DNA from: DASVUS01 sp036388675
Lineage (GTDB): Bacteria; Armatimonadota; Abditibacteriia; Abditibacteriales; Abditibacteriaceae
Direction of reading: 5' to 3'
DNA length: 64,000 nucleotides
NCBI GenBank assembly: GCA_036388675.1
Contig: DASVRI010000005.1
Location: 1 to 64,000, forward strand
The notes under the pieces were generated by a model. It was not told where the DNA came from. It ran no database searches and saw nothing but the letters and a program-made list of their open reading frames with translations. Each line of letters opens with the position of its first letter. Positions within the stretch are counted from its first letter, which is position 1. The position numbers and the translations under genes were made by a program. Positions 26,963 to 36,196 of this stretch are shown here, piece by piece.

Positions 26963-28666
26963 TCACCTTTGGCCGTCGTTCTTTATGCCTGGCCTCAATG
27001 CTTCTGAATGGGTATTTGCGATGTGCGGCGTTACGGCGGGTGCCGTTGCGGTAGATTCCGTTGAAGCATGTGCCGATGGCACCGGCAGGTTCGCCATCAC
27101 AACACTGCCCTGCCCCGGCGCACTGTTGAGTTTCAATGTTCCGCCCAGCAGCACGGCACGTTCGTTCATGCCGTGCAAGCCGACGTGCGTCGGGCCAAGC
27201 GCCTGGTTCTCCAGGTCGAAGCCGCGCCCCCAGTCGCGCACCTGCAAGCGCAAACACTCCTGGCTACGGCTATCGGTTTCCAGTTGCAGCAGAACTTCGA
27301 CTTCCGTCGCTTCGGCGTGCTTGCGCACGTTGGTGAGTGCTTCCTGCACGATGCGGTAGGCACCGGTTTCTAATGTCTTATCGAAGCGCCGGTCGGTGAG
27401 ATTGTGCGAAAAGGCGGCCTTTTCCCAACCGCTGCGCTCGCGCTCTTCGCTGACCAGTTGTTCCAGTGCCCCGGCCAACCCCAGGTCATCGAGCGCCAGC
27501 GAACGCAAACCATTGATAAGCCGGCGCGATTCTACAACCGCTTCTTTTAAATACTGCATTCCCTGCTTCAGTTCGCGTTCGGCTTTTTCTGCTTTGCCGT
27601 TGCTGTGCGCGCGCCGGAACGCTTCGAGATGCGCCTGCGAAGCCATCACATACTGCGTCAGGCCATCGTGCAAATCGTAAGCGACGGCGCGGCGTTCTTC
27701 TTCCTGCGCCGCGATCAGGCTGTTTACTAGCGAACGCTGGCGCGACAGCATATGCACATGATGAATGGCGACCGCAGCGTGTGCACCCAGCGCCTGCACC
27801 GCGATTTCGTCGGCTTCGGTAAACGCGCCGCCGCCCTGCTTATTGGTGAGATAAAGACTGCCCAGAACCATGTCGCCACGCCGTATGGGCACACCCAGAA
27901 AAGAATCCATCTCCGGGTGATTAGGCGGAAAACCGATGGAATCGGGATGGTCGCTCAGAGTGTCGATGCGCAACGGTTCGGTGCGCCGCAGCAGCAAGCC
28001 TAAAATTCCGATACCTTGTGGGCGCGAGCCGATAAACGCCTCATCTTCGGGAGTGAGACCGACTGTGACGAACTCGGCCAGCACCTGTCCATCTTCGCTG
28101 GGCCGTGCCACACCCAGGGCCGCGTAGCGCGCACCGGCCAGAACACGGGCCGCATCCGCGATGTGGCGCAGCGCTTCGACGCCGGTGCGACTGGCCAGAA
28201 TGTCGAGCGCCACACGGTTCGCCGTTTCGATCACAAGCGAGCGATGCTGCGCCGTTTCCTGCAAAACCTGGAGTTCACTCCGCGTGCGTAGATGCTCGGT
28301 CAGGTCGCGCACCATGAGCAGCGCGCCACAGATCTGTCCGCTGTCGTCGTATAACGGTGCGGCATTCACCGAAACCCTGAGAGGCTTACCGCTGTGCGTC
28401 AGATGTTCGCTTTCAAGCCCTTCAACACGCTGGCCCAGCACAACTGTTTGCTCGATAAGTTCAGTTTCATTGTGGCGCGAGCGCGGCAGCAAAACGTGCA
28501 AGGGACGCCCGATAATATCGTCTGCTGAGTACTCGTAAATGCGTTCGGAGCTACGGCTCCAGGTAAGAATGGCGAGGTCGCCCAACGAAACGCTGATGAT
28601 GGCATCATCGGCAGCATCCGCTATCGCTTCCAGTTGCTGTTGCGCACCAATTTGCAAGGGTCGCAT
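26963..28666 (-). CDS. PAS-GAF sensor histidine kinase (NarX/DegS type)
   Basis: 567 residues from ATG 28666. Cytoplasmic: an N-terminal PAS domain (~10-130), a GAF domain (~165-305), a HisKA_3 dimerisation domain with EEERRAVAYDLHDGLTQYV, and a HATPase with REALTNVRKHA-type N box (EALTNVRKHAEA) and HVGLHGMNERA. The last ~30 residues are Ala/Thr-rich. Such kinases sense small molecules, redox state or gases through GAF/PAS. Forms an operon with the NarL-type regulator that follows. Confidence 0.92.
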   Translation of the reverse strand: MRPLQIGAQQQLEAIADAADDAIISVSLGDLAILTWSRSSERIYEYSADDIIGRPLHVLLPRSRHNETELIEQTVVLGQRVEGLESEHLTHSGKPLRVSVNAAPLYDDSGQICGALLMVRDLTEHLRTRSELQVLQETAQHRSLVIETANRVALDILASRTGVEALRHIADAARVLAGARYAALGVARPSEDGQVLAEFVTVGLTPEDEAFIGSRPQGIGILGLLLRRTEPLRIDTLSDHPDSIGFPPNHPEMDSFLGVPIRRGDMVLGSLYLTNKQGGGAFTEADEIAVQALGAHAAVAIHHVHMLSRQRSLVNSLIAAQEEERRAVAYDLHDGLTQYVMASQAHLEAFRRAHSNGKAEKAERELKQGMQYLKEAVVESRRLINGLRSLALDDLGLAGALEQLVSEERERSGWEKAAFSHNLTDRRFDKTLETGAYRIVQEALTNVRKHAEATEVEVLLQLETDSRSQECLRLQVRDWGRGFDLENQALGPTHVGLHGMNERAVLLGGTLKLNSAPGQGSVVMANLPVPSAHASTESTATAPAVTPHIANTHSEALRPGIKNDGQR

Positions 28667-28792
28667 AAGGAATTCCAGTCTAACTAACTTCACTGGGGCA
28701 AGAGAGTCTCAACCTCTGCTGGCAACGTTTCCGCACCACAACACTTCGTTGAGGATTCTTCAGTAGACCTGTTGCATAAGTGTGCTTCTACG

Positions 28793-28858
28793 CAACCGCG
28801 CTCGTGAGGAAGCGGGCTGATTCGCTTCAGCAAGCCCGCTTCTTCACGAGCGCGGTTG
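28793..28858. repeat. REP-like inverted repeat
   Basis: 26-bp arms reading CAACCGCGCTCGTGA then GGAAGCGGGCT, and the complement with one mismatch, around a 14-base loop. It is located between divergent genes, so it is not a simple terminator. Confidence 0.8.
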
Positions 28859-28900
28859 GGAAAAACAGCCGTCACTAAGACTTTTGCAAGAGATCTAGTG

Positions 28901-28975
28901 TAGGGCTTACGCAGATGGAAATTTTTACGAACCCGGCCCGTCGCTCACGCTCCGGATTCGTTGTGCGTAAGTTGT
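28901..28975. mobile_element. MITE-like element C
   Basis: Ends TAGGGCTTACGCA and TGCGTAAGTTGT are imperfect inverted copies flanking a core with CCCGTCGCTCACGCTCCGG. Shortest member of the TCAGGACTTACGCA family in this window. Confidence 0.5.
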
Positions 28976-29094
28976 TACAGTACGTGAATGTAAGCCAATG
29001 TGACAAAAGGCACAATCAGCTATTTGGCGGATGAGGCGCAGCTTCAGTCGCGGCAGAATAACAATTGAAAGTAAAAGCGTTTGGAGCTGCGATT

Positions 29095-30771
29095 ATGAAC
29101 TGGCTCGTAGATTTATGGCAAGGCGATACCCCGGCGCACACGTTGATAGTGCTGTGCCTGGTGGCGTTGATTGGACTGGCGATAGGCAGCGTTCGTGTAA
29201 AAGGCATCGGGCTTGGCATCGCGGGCGTGCTGTTTGCCGGGTTGGGCTTTGGACATTTCGGCATCAACATTAACCACGAAGTTCTCGAGTTCCTGCGCGA
29301 GTTCGGCTTAATTTTGTTCGTCTACAGCGTGGGCACCCAGGTGGGGCCGGGTTTTGTGGCATCGTTGAAGAAGCAGGGCTTGCCGCTCAACCTGATGGCG
29401 GCGGCCATAGTGGGGCTTGGAGTACTCACCACGATTGTTGCGATGCGCATCGGCAACATTCCGGCGCCCGTCGCGGCGGGATTGTTCTCCGGTGCCACCA
29501 CGAACACGCCCAGCCTCGCCGCAGCGCAACAAGCCTTGCAGGACACGCCAAGCCTGGGCGCTGAAGCCGCCAAGTTGCCGGGATTGGGTTATGCCGTTGC
29601 CTATCCGTTCGGCATTATCGGCATTATTTTGACGATGCTGCTGGTAAAATCGGTTTTTCGCGTGCAGGTCACCGATGAAGTAAGCGCCCTCGACTTGCAG
29701 CAAAAAAGCATGACCCCACCGCTGGAGTCGCGCAGTCTGGAAGTGCGCAACCCTGATTTCAATGGCGTAAGCGTGGTCGATGTGCCGACGTTTTCTGCTT
29801 CAAATGTTGTGGTGTCACGCATCATGCGCGGCAATCAGGTCGCGGTCGCCGAACCCACAAGCACCTTGAGCCAGGGCGATGTTGTGGTCGGTGTCGGCAC
29901 CCACGAGGAACTGGAGCGCTTGCAGCATTTGCTGGGTGGCCCCAGCGATGTGGATGTGCGAGCACTGCCCAGCGAAATCAACGCGCGGCGCATCATCGTA
30001 ACGCAAGACAAAGTAATGGGCAAAACGCTGGACGAAGCCGGTGTTTTAGTGCAGCCGGGCGCTGTTATAACGCGCGTGCGCCGCATGGAGCTTGAGTTCA
30101 CGCCTAACCCGAACTTTAAGTTGCAGTTCGGGGATAGCCTCCTGGTTGTTGGCGACCCTACAGCCATCGACAAACTGGCGGCCACTCTGGGCAATTCGCC
30201 CGCACAGCTCGATCATCCGCGCATCATTCCTTTGTTCTTCGGCATCGCGCTGGGCGTATTGATTGGCAGCATTCCCATTCCGGTACCCGGTATGCCGGTC
30301 GGCGTGAAGCTGGGTCTGGCCGGTGGCCCACTACTCGTTTCACTGCTGCTGTCGCGCGTGGGGCGCCTTGGCCCGATGGTGTTCTACATGCCCAAGAGCG
30401 CCAACATCATGATGCGTGAACTGGGTATCGTGTTGTTCCTGGCGTGTGCCGGTCTCAAGTCGGGCGACACCTTTGTGAGCACGCTGATGCAGGGCGATGG
30501 CTTCATCTGGATGGGTTACGCCGCGCTGATTACGTTGCTACCGCTGCTGATTGTTGGCTTAACCGCTCGTGCCGTGTGGAAGTTGAGTTACCCAAGTCTG
30601 TGCGGCCTGCTTGCCGGCAGCATGACCGACCCGCCCGCTCTAGCTTTTGCCGGTGCACTCAATAACTCGGAAGCGCCGTCATTGTCCTACGCCACGGTTT
30701 ATCCGCTCACCATGCTGCTGCGCGTAGTGTCAGCCCAGGTCATCGTGCTGCTCTTTGCCGGCGGCGGTTAA
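29095..30771 (+). CDS. AspT/YidE/YbjL-type permease with RCK_C domains
   Basis: 558 residues from ATG 29095 (GGAG ten bases upstream). Two blocks of about five to six membrane helices flank a soluble centre with two TrkA_C/RCK_C modules (residues ~205-285 and ~295-375). The motifs LILFVYSVGTQVGPGF, GLFSGATTNTPSLAAA and the repeat-like GLLAGSMTDPPALAFA are those of the AspT-type exchangers, which swap amino or other carboxylic acids. Substrate unknown. Followed by a strong terminator. Confidence 0.87.
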   Translation: MNWLVDLWQGDTPAHTLIVLCLVALIGLAIGSVRVKGIGLGIAGVLFAGLGFGHFGININHEVLEFLREFGLILFVYSVGTQVGPGFVASLKKQGLPLNLMAAAIVGLGVLTTIVAMRIGNIPAPVAAGLFSGATTNTPSLAAAQQALQDTPSLGAEAAKLPGLGYAVAYPFGIIGIILTMLLVKSVFRVQVTDEVSALDLQQKSMTPPLESRSLEVRNPDFNGVSVVDVPTFSASNVVVSRIMRGNQVAVAEPTSTLSQGDVVVGVGTHEELERLQHLLGGPSDVDVRALPSEINARRIIVTQDKVMGKTLDEAGVLVQPGAVITRVRRMELEFTPNPNFKLQFGDSLLVVGDPTAIDKLAATLGNSPAQLDHPRIIPLFFGIALGVLIGSIPIPVPGMPVGVKLGLAGGPLLVSLLLSRVGRLGPMVFYMPKSANIMMRELGIVLFLACAGLKSGDTFVSTLMQGDGFIWMGYAALITLLPLLIVGLTARAVWKLSYPSLCGLLAGSMTDPPALAFAGALNNSEAPSLSYATVYPLTMLLRVVSAQVIVLLFAGGG

Positions 30772-30809
30772 GTTTCCAGGCATCAAGCCCCATCGAGTAC
30801 TCGGAATGT

Positions 30810-30847
30810 AAGAAGGCTCTCTCGCAGCATCGCGGGAGAGCCTTCTT
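30810..30847 (+). terminator. Terminator after the permease gene
   Basis: 16-bp arms AAGAAGGCTCTCTCGC and GCGGGAGAGCCTTCTT pair with one G-T wobble and end in CTTCTTGTT. A GAGTACTC copy precedes it at 30795. A second palindrome, CGTAGGGGCGCAG...CTGCGCCCCTACG (30875-30904), follows. Confidence 0.75.
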
Positions 30848-30928
30848 GTTACATGTCGTGTTTTACGACAATCACGTAGGGGCGCAGCGCACTGCGCCCC
30901 TACGATGGGGAACAACATCAATACTACT

Positions 30929-31219
30929 TCAGGTTTGTCCCGTAACGTTGAACATGTGGATTCCGGTCGAGTTATGCGACTCGTCAATAACCGGATCATC
31001 AGGGTTAACAGCCGGATTGTGGGCCGTTATCGCCGGATCGCCGAAGAACGAGCGCCGAGCTTCGGCAGCTTCTTGCAACCTCGCGTCGAAGGTGGCGAGT
31101 GCGCGCTCGCGCTGGATGCCTTCGATGCCACCGAGCACGATGCTTTGCAACGTGCTGCAAGCGTTGATCAGACTGCCTAATGCGACTTCTATTTCTTCAC
31201 TGCTTTTCGAATTTGCCAT
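30929..31219 (-). CDS. Hypothetical small helical protein
   Basis: 96 residues, unrecognised. Start fixed by GGAGGAAATTG before ATG 31219. The N-terminal two thirds are predicted helical (SSEEIEVALGSLINACSTLQSIVLGGIEGIQ in part), the C-terminal third is Asn/Pro/Asp-rich. No Cys, signal or membrane segment. It lies just downstream of the esterase gene on the same strand. Confidence 0.65.
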   Translation of the reverse strand: MANSKSSEEIEVALGSLINACSTLQSIVLGGIEGIQRERALATFDARLQEAAEARRSFFGDPAITAHNPAVNPDDPVIDESHNSTGIHMFNVTGQT

Positions 31220-31306
31220 CAATTTCCTCCAGAGGACGTTTTCGCTTCCTAAAACTGTTTTGTTCGTGGCGGCACTGCCAATTACAGCATGCACAGCGCG
31301 CCGGCA

Positions 31307-32761
31307 TCACATGCCCGACGGGAACGTTTCCGGCGCGTCGCCCTGCAACGACTGCACACTCGTCGGCATTTCTTCGCCCTGCTCCCAGCGCACGTTGCGT
31401 TCCAGCGGCTCGACGGCGTGCGTGTGGTCGAAGTGCAGCACCGCATCGAACTGCTCCGGCAAAGAGGCATGAAAATAGTGACTCCAGCGTTCGGTTTCCG
31501 GTCGATAAACCACGCCAATGGCGCGTTCCAACCGCTCGTCGCGCAGCGCTTGTGTGGCCTCGTTGCCTTCACGCAAATTCAGCAAGAAGTCCGCTGATTC
31601 CAGACGAGTACTCACTTCATGGAACAGGTGCTCATAGCTGCCTTCGAGCGCGGGACGGACACGTTTGCGCTCGCCAGGCTGATCCCAATCGGTTGCCGCC
31701 GTGACTTCGCCACTGTATGTGCTAAAGCCGACCAGCGCGGCCTGGCGCCCATATTTCTGGCGCACCAACTGACCGACATTGAGTTCTCCGCCACGTCCCA
31801 TTTCGGTTGCGCGGGCATCGCCCAGATGTGAATTGTGCGCCCACACCACCACTTTGGCCGCAGCGCCGACGCGGTCCAGATGCGCCGCCAGAGCATCCAG
31901 CGTTTCTGCCATATGCGTGTCGCGCAAATTCCACGACGAAGCGCGACCGCGAAACATCGAGCGGTAATACTCTTCGGCGTTTTTTACCAGGCGCGCGTTC
32001 TGCTCGGCGTAGAAGTGCTTATCTTCAGCCATCATACCATCAGCACGCGCCAGTTCCGTGGCGCGGCGTTGCAACTCCAGCAACTGTTGAACCGCCGCAT
32101 CCTCGCACGGCTGCGCACCACCGTAATTCGTGGCATAGCCGTAGGCTTGCGAATCGTGCGCGAAATGATCGAAACAACTGTAGCGCTCGCGGGCGCGTTT
32201 GGCAGCTTCGGGATCGACTTCGTCCAGGTAACGAATCACTTCATCCATGGAAGCCTGCAAGCTATACAGGTCGATGCCGTAAAAGCCGCACTGCTGAGTA
32301 CTCGTGGCCATTTGCCGGTTATGCCGCTGCAGCCAGTTGATGAAGCCCAACACGGTGGTATTGCGCCACATCCACTGCGGAAATTTCTTAAAGCCGGACA
32401 GCGACTCCACGGCATCGGCGGCACTGGCAACGCCGTCACTTTCTTCATCGTGCGCGCCGCCTTCATCGTGTGCGCCGCCTTCATCGTGTGCGCCGCGCAC
32501 AAAGCAGTTCACGCGATACGCATCCGGCCAATCAGCCTCGACAGCGACGGCGCAGAAACCTTTTTCTTCAATCAGGCGTTTGGTGATGGCGGCCCGCGCC
32601 TGGTAGAACTCCTGCGTGCCGTGCGAAGCCTCACCTAACAGCACGAAACGCGCCTCGCCTATGGTGTCGAGCAAAGTGTCATAATCAGCCGGAACACCGG
32701 ACAGCGCGTGAGCAACACGGCGGACGCTTTCAACGGTTTGCAAATCGTTATGACGTGGCAT
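31307..32761 (-). CDS. Erythromycin esterase family protein
   Basis: 484 residues. Erythromycin-esterase/succinoglycan-biosynthesis-like fold: GEASHGTQEFYQARAAITKR near the N-terminus, YGIDLYSLQASMDEV, and VVWAHNSHLGDAR, carrying the conserved His/Glu set. Most chromosomal members are not resistance enzymes, and the substrate is unknown. Residues near 87-105 contain three copies of AHDEGG encoded by an 18-bp tandem repeat. The start lies two bases after the stop of the phosphoribosyltransferase gene, so the two form an operon; such pairs occur in other genomes, sometimes as one fused protein. Confidence 0.85.
   Translation of the reverse strand: MPRHNDLQTVESVRRVAHALSGVPADYDTLLDTIGEARFVLLGEASHGTQEFYQARAAITKRLIEEKGFCAVAVEADWPDAYRVNCFVRGAHDEGGAHDEGGAHDEESDGVASAADAVESLSGFKKFPQWMWRNTTVLGFINWLQRHNRQMATSTQQCGFYGIDLYSLQASMDEVIRYLDEVDPEAAKRARERYSCFDHFAHDSQAYGYATNYGGAQPCEDAAVQQLLELQRRATELARADGMMAEDKHFYAEQNARLVKNAEEYYRSMFRGRASSWNLRDTHMAETLDALAAHLDRVGAAAKVVVWAHNSHLGDARATEMGRGGELNVGQLVRQKYGRQAALVGFSTYSGEVTAATDWDQPGERKRVRPALEGSYEHLFHEVSTRLESADFLLNLREGNEATQALRDERLERAIGVVYRPETERWSHYFHASLPEQFDAVLHFDHTHAVEPLERNVRWEQGEEMPTSVQSLQGDAPETFPSGM
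32444..32497. repeat. In-frame tandem repeat, 3 x 18 bp
   Basis: Three copies of TTCATCGTGTGCGCCGCC (two substitutions in all) inside the esterase gene add the peptide AHDEGG three times. Confidence 0.92.
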
Positions 32762-32763
32762 GG

Positions 32764-33549
32764 TTAATCGCTTTCTGCGGGAGATATTCGCCCATCTTCA
32801 ACAGGCACCTGTCCAATAGACACTTGATCACCAAACGCCTGGGACGCATTGTGCGACAGCAACTCGCGCACTTCGTTGTCGCTGGTTTCGGCAAAGTTCT
32901 GATACCACAGCCCGACGGCGTGAAACGGCTGCGGCGTCGCGGCACAGACGATTTCATCAACTTCATGGCGAAAGGCCCTACAGGTTTCGGCTGCCGCCAC
33001 GGGCACACCCACAACGATGTGCGCGGCGTCCTGCTGGCGCAACGCACGCACGGCGGCCAGCATGGTTGAGCCGGTCGCCAGGCCGTCATCCACCACAATA
33101 ACGGAGTGCCCGCGCACCGAAAGCGGCCCTCGGTCGCCGCGATACAATTCTTCGCGACGCTGCATTTCCCGTCGCTCACGATGCGTCACGGCCTCCAGCA
33201 CATCGGAAGACACGTTGAGCGCCTGCATCACTTCGGCATTCAAGACGCGCGCCCCATTGGATGCTATGGCACCCATGGCCAATTCTTCCTGTCCGGGAAC
33301 ACCCAGCTTACGCACCACAAATACATCGAGCGATGCTCCCAGCGCCCGGGCCACTTCGTAGCCGACCGGCACACCACCGCGTGGCAGAGCCAGCACCAAC
33401 ACGTTCCGGCGACCCTTGTAACCATTGAGTAACCGCGCCAGCGCACGTCCGCCCGCACGACGATCCGCGTAAGGCAATGTGGTGTCGTCTATCGCAGCAG
33501 GGCCTGCGCCGGATACAGTCGCTGAACTCGACCTTTGCTGAAATTGCAT
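32764..33549 (-). CDS. Phosphoribosyltransferase family protein
   Basis: 261 residues from ATG 33549 (GGGAG upstream). PRPP-binding motif VIVVDDGLATGST is complete, and the flexible region LALPRGGVPVGYEVARALG precedes it. Type I phosphoribosyltransferase of the group often linked to erythromycin-esterase-like genes, as here. The real substrate base is unknown. Start codons further upstream lack a ribosome site. Confidence 0.87.
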   Translation of the reverse strand: MQFQQRSSSATVSGAGPAAIDDTTLPYADRRAGGRALARLLNGYKGRRNVLVLALPRGGVPVGYEVARALGASLDVFVVRKLGVPGQEELAMGAIASNGARVLNAEVMQALNVSSDVLEAVTHRERREMQRREELYRGDRGPLSVRGHSVIVVDDGLATGSTMLAAVRALRQQDAAHIVVGVPVAAAETCRAFRHEVDEIVCAATPQPFHAVGLWYQNFAETSDNEVRELLSHNASQAFGDQVSIGQVPVEDGRISPAESD

Positions 33550-33849
33550 GGAACAAATCTCCCTGGTATGCCCTTGCAAGTGCCATTCCTCAAGCCGCCG
33601 GGAGCGTTCTCCAGCGCACGTCGCAGACCACGTTGCGCAGATATGCTACCGAGTACTCACATCTGATGCTTTGATGAGCTTTTGAGCACCAAACGAACTT
33701 CGTTGCCACACGCCCGCCACGAGGCAAGTAAACTTTGACCAAATAAGAGCCGCCGTCTGTCACAGCCGGCACCGGAGGCAGCCGGCACCGCAGGCAAACA
33801 GCATCGGAACAGCACCGCAGGACGCAAAAGGACAAGTTACAAACAGCAC
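33550..33849. other. Divergent promoter spacer
   Basis: 300 bases between the phosphoribosyltransferase (minus) and methyltransferase (plus) starts. It contains GAGTACTC at 33651 and a doubled AGCCGGCACCGGAGGC unit near 33765-33795. Nothing else recognised. Confidence 0.5.
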
Positions 33850-34536
33850 ATGGAAAACACTCAACCCAATCTCTATCAACAGCAGCAGGAAGAAAGAGAG
33901 CGACGACGTCGGAAGACGATTTTTTCGCCGCGCAATCGCGTGCGTCTCACAGGCATTGGTGGGCTGGCGCTCTTCTGGATCAGTTGGCGCTGGGGTCAGC
34001 CGGGAATGCTGCAATGGAGTTTGCCGCTGGGCGCTGTTGTGTCGGTGTTAGGGTTGTGCCTGCGCATCTGGGCCACGGGCTGGCTGCGCAAAGACGAAGT
34101 CATCACCACGCAGGGGCCTTATGCTCTGACACGCAACCCACTCTATCTGGGAACGCTGCTGCTGGCGCTGGGGCACAGCCTGATGAGCGGCGTGCCGCTG
34201 GCACCTATCCTGTTTCCCGTGCTGTGCTTCTTGCTGTATTTACCGACGATGCGCGAAGAAGAAGAGTTTCTCTCTTCGGCGCACGGTGCAGCCTACGACG
34301 AGTACCGTGCACGCGTGCCGCTCTTGTTGCCGCGCCTGGCGAAACGAAACGCAAAGGCTTACCAACACATTGCATCGAGCGGCACCGCTTCAAGCGACAC
34401 CGCTTCAAGCGACACCGCTTCAAGCGGCCATCAGTTTTCCTGGATGGACTTGCGCCGCTGCTGCAAAGGCTTTCTAGCGAATGCCTTAGTGATCGGTATT
34501 TATACGTTTATCAACTGGTCACGTCTTACATCATAA
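33850..34536 (+). CDS. Isoprenylcysteine methyltransferase-family membrane protein
   Basis: 228 residues, about four to five membrane helices. The signature GPYALTRNPLYLGTLLLALG followed by EEEFLSSAHGAAYDEYRARV is that of ICMT/PEMT-type membrane methyltransferases that use S-adenosylmethionine. Substrate in bacteria is usually a lipid, unknown here. Residues ~177-191 are three copies of SxTAS from a 15-bp tandem repeat, placed in a linker before an added C-terminal helix. Confidence 0.82.
   Translation: MENTQPNLYQQQQEERERRRRKTIFSPRNRVRLTGIGGLALFWISWRWGQPGMLQWSLPLGAVVSVLGLCLRIWATGWLRKDEVITTQGPYALTRNPLYLGTLLLALGHSLMSGVPLAPILFPVLCFLLYLPTMREEEEFLSSAHGAAYDEYRARVPLLLPRLAKRNAKAYQHIASSGTASSDTASSDTASSGHQFSWMDLRRCCKGFLANALVIGIYTFINWSRLTS
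34378..34422. repeat. In-frame tandem repeat, 3 x 15 bp
   Basis: Three copies of AGCGACACCGCTTCA (first with one change) in the methyltransferase gene, encoding an SDTAS-type linker. Confidence 0.92.
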
Positions 34537-34584
34537 AGTGCATTGCAACGTGAGAACCCCGCAACCGAGTACTCGTGAATAGAA

Positions 34585-35391
34585 ATGGCAGTAACCGAAG
34601 TTGAAGTCACCAGCCTGGGTGACCTGATCGATAAAGTCACGCCGACCGAGCCGAATCCCATCACGGGGCGCAGGCGCGATGTCGGCGTTTATCGCGGCTC
34701 CAAGCACGTTTCGTGGCCACTGCTGACCAGCCTCGACCGGCTCGGCGGCATCAATCCGCCGCACACCAAGTCCGGCCTTGAAGAGCACATCCTGCGCAAC
34801 TTCATTCGCTATTCGCGGCCCTACTTTACGCCGCCGGTGAACGAATGGGAGTTGCTGATCGCGGCGCAGCATCACGGCTTGCCGACACGCCTGCTCGATT
34901 GGAGCTACTCGCCATTAGTGGCGGCGCACTTTGCCACCGCCGATTGTCACACTGCGCACGACAAGTCGCTCGACCGCGTGGTGTGGCGCCTCGATTGGCA
35001 GCAGGTTCATCGCGCCTTCGGTTTTCCGGAGCTGGCGCTTTTGATTCAAGACCTGGATCAACTCTTCGGTGAAGCGGGGCACTTCGCACCGGGAGATTTG
35101 TTCAACTTCAGCCCGGCAGCGACACACTTCGCCTGCATGCTGGAGCCGCCTTCGCTGGACGCGCGCATTGTGGCGCAATCGGCGGCATTCACGCTGTGTT
35201 CCGACAAAATGCAGCCTTTCGACAGCTTCCTGCAACAAAAAGAACTGGGATCATCGCTGACCAAGTTCATCATTCCCGCCGCCGAAGTGCAGCGTTTCCG
35301 CGACCAGTTGGATTTGGTGGCCATTGATGAGCGCCGTCTCTTCCCCGATCTCGATGGCGTCGCCGCTGAACTACAACGCTATTACTCTTAG
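34585..35391 (+). CDS. FRG domain-containing protein
   Basis: 268 residues. The FRG domain is complete: VYRGSK and a following WPL, then AQHHGLPTRLLDWSYSPLVAAHFA. FRG proteins are widespread and of unclear function; several resemble ADP-ribosyltransferases by fold. C-terminal residues include LYP-type FPDLDGVAAEL found in many members. No toxin-antitoxin or phage-defence partner adjoins it. The start codon lies ten bases after a GAGTACTC copy; ribosome site weak. Confidence 0.85.
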   Translation: MAVTEVEVTSLGDLIDKVTPTEPNPITGRRRDVGVYRGSKHVSWPLLTSLDRLGGINPPHTKSGLEEHILRNFIRYSRPYFTPPVNEWELLIAAQHHGLPTRLLDWSYSPLVAAHFATADCHTAHDKSLDRVVWRLDWQQVHRAFGFPELALLIQDLDQLFGEAGHFAPGDLFNFSPAATHFACMLEPPSLDARIVAQSAAFTLCSDKMQPFDSFLQQKELGSSLTKFIIPAAEVQRFRDQLDLVAIDERRLFPDLDGVAAELQRYYS

Positions 35392-35405
35392 TGCATTATT
35401 GGCCC

Positions 35406-35431
35406 GCAGTCGCGTAACGTTACGCGACTGC
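35406..35431. terminator. 26-bp perfect palindrome after the FRG gene
   Basis: GCAGTCGCGTAAC and its exact complement adjoin without a loop, 14 bases after the FRG stop codon and between convergent genes. Likely a bidirectional terminator, though without a T-run. Confidence 0.6.
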
Positions 35432-35457
35432 TAGAAGCAGTCTCATAACCATCTGAA

Positions 35458-35525
35458 CGAACCCGGAGCGTGAGCGACGGGCTTGTTACAGCTCTTGTAA
35501 GCCCGTCGCTCACGCTTCGGGTTCG
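35458..35525. repeat. REP-like inverted repeat
   Basis: Arms reading CGAACCCGGAGCGTGAGCGA then CGGGCTTGTTAC, and the near-perfect complement (one mismatch), around a short loop. Same repeat as inside element A (173 and 349). Non-coding; lies between convergent genes. Confidence 0.85.
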
Positions 35526-35649
35526 TAGAACAGTGACACTTAATTTTGTCCGCCTACTTATCCAATAACTTGCTGTTGCAAACTTTAATAATCGGTCGGC
35601 CACTGTGTTGAGGAACGGCCTGAACTAGGCAAAAGAGCTGCTTCCAGCA

Positions 35650-36075
35650 TCAGTGTTTTTTTAAGTTGCCGGAGAGACCTTGTTCGACGATTTTCTGCCA
35701 GTCCTCAATGCGATTGCTCTTATCGAAGCAGGCCAGGCATCCGGAGCCAAGAGCCCGGTTTTTCCAATCGAAGTCCCAACAGTAATTGGAAACGACAATG
35801 ATCGGAATGTGTCTGGTGTTTTCCAGCGCACGCAGATAGGACATCGTCTGGAATCCATCGAGAACGGGCAACATCAAATCCATCAAAATGAGGTCGGGCA
35901 TCTCGATCTGTGCCATCGAGAGCGCAGCCCGGCCATCTTGAGCCACAAGCGCCCGCACACCCAGATGCCTCGTCAGCAACACACGAAGCATTTCCTGAAT
36001 TTCCTGGTCGTCCTCGACCACCAGAACCGTTTTCGAGGTGTAATCAACTTCGTTTTCTGTTCGATCTTCCGTCAT
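35650..36075 (-). CDS. Single-domain response regulator, WDF-W subtype
   Basis: 141 residues from ATG 36075 (CAGGAATTG upstream). Receiver domain only: VVEDDQE, phospho-Asp in LILMDLMLPVLDG, Ser in VVSN and Lys in CFDKSN. Between the Ser and Lys it has NYCWDFDWKNRALGSGCLACFDK, a pattern shared with the next regulator and unusual for CheY-like proteins. No output domain. It may pass signal by protein contact. Confidence 0.88.
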   Translation of the reverse strand: MTEDRTENEVDYTSKTVLVVEDDQEIQEMLRVLLTRHLGVRALVAQDGRAALSMAQIEMPDLILMDLMLPVLDGFQTMSYLRALENTRHIPIIVVSNYCWDFDWKNRALGSGCLACFDKSNRIEDWQKIVEQGLSGNLKKH

Positions 36076-36196
36076 AACAATTCCTGATACTCGGTCAAAT
36101 TGCATCAATACGAATTAAGGGCCGTATGCGCGGCACGTAAACCGTCACGTCAGGCCTTCCTGCTTCTGCGGCCTGCGGCGAGTACTCACCCGATAT

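Larger units (their letters stand above)
28667..29094. other. Divergent spacer with two inverted-repeat elements
   Basis: A 430-base gap between the kinase (minus) and permease (plus) start codons. It holds the inverted repeat at 28793-28858 and the MITE-like element at 28901-28975. Promoters for both genes should lie here, but no consensus pair could be placed with confidence. Confidence 0.6.

Noticed and set aside
31307..32761. Macrolide resistance gene
   Set aside because: Chromosomal erythromycin-esterase-family proteins paired with phosphoribosyltransferases are common and not shown to act on macrolides.
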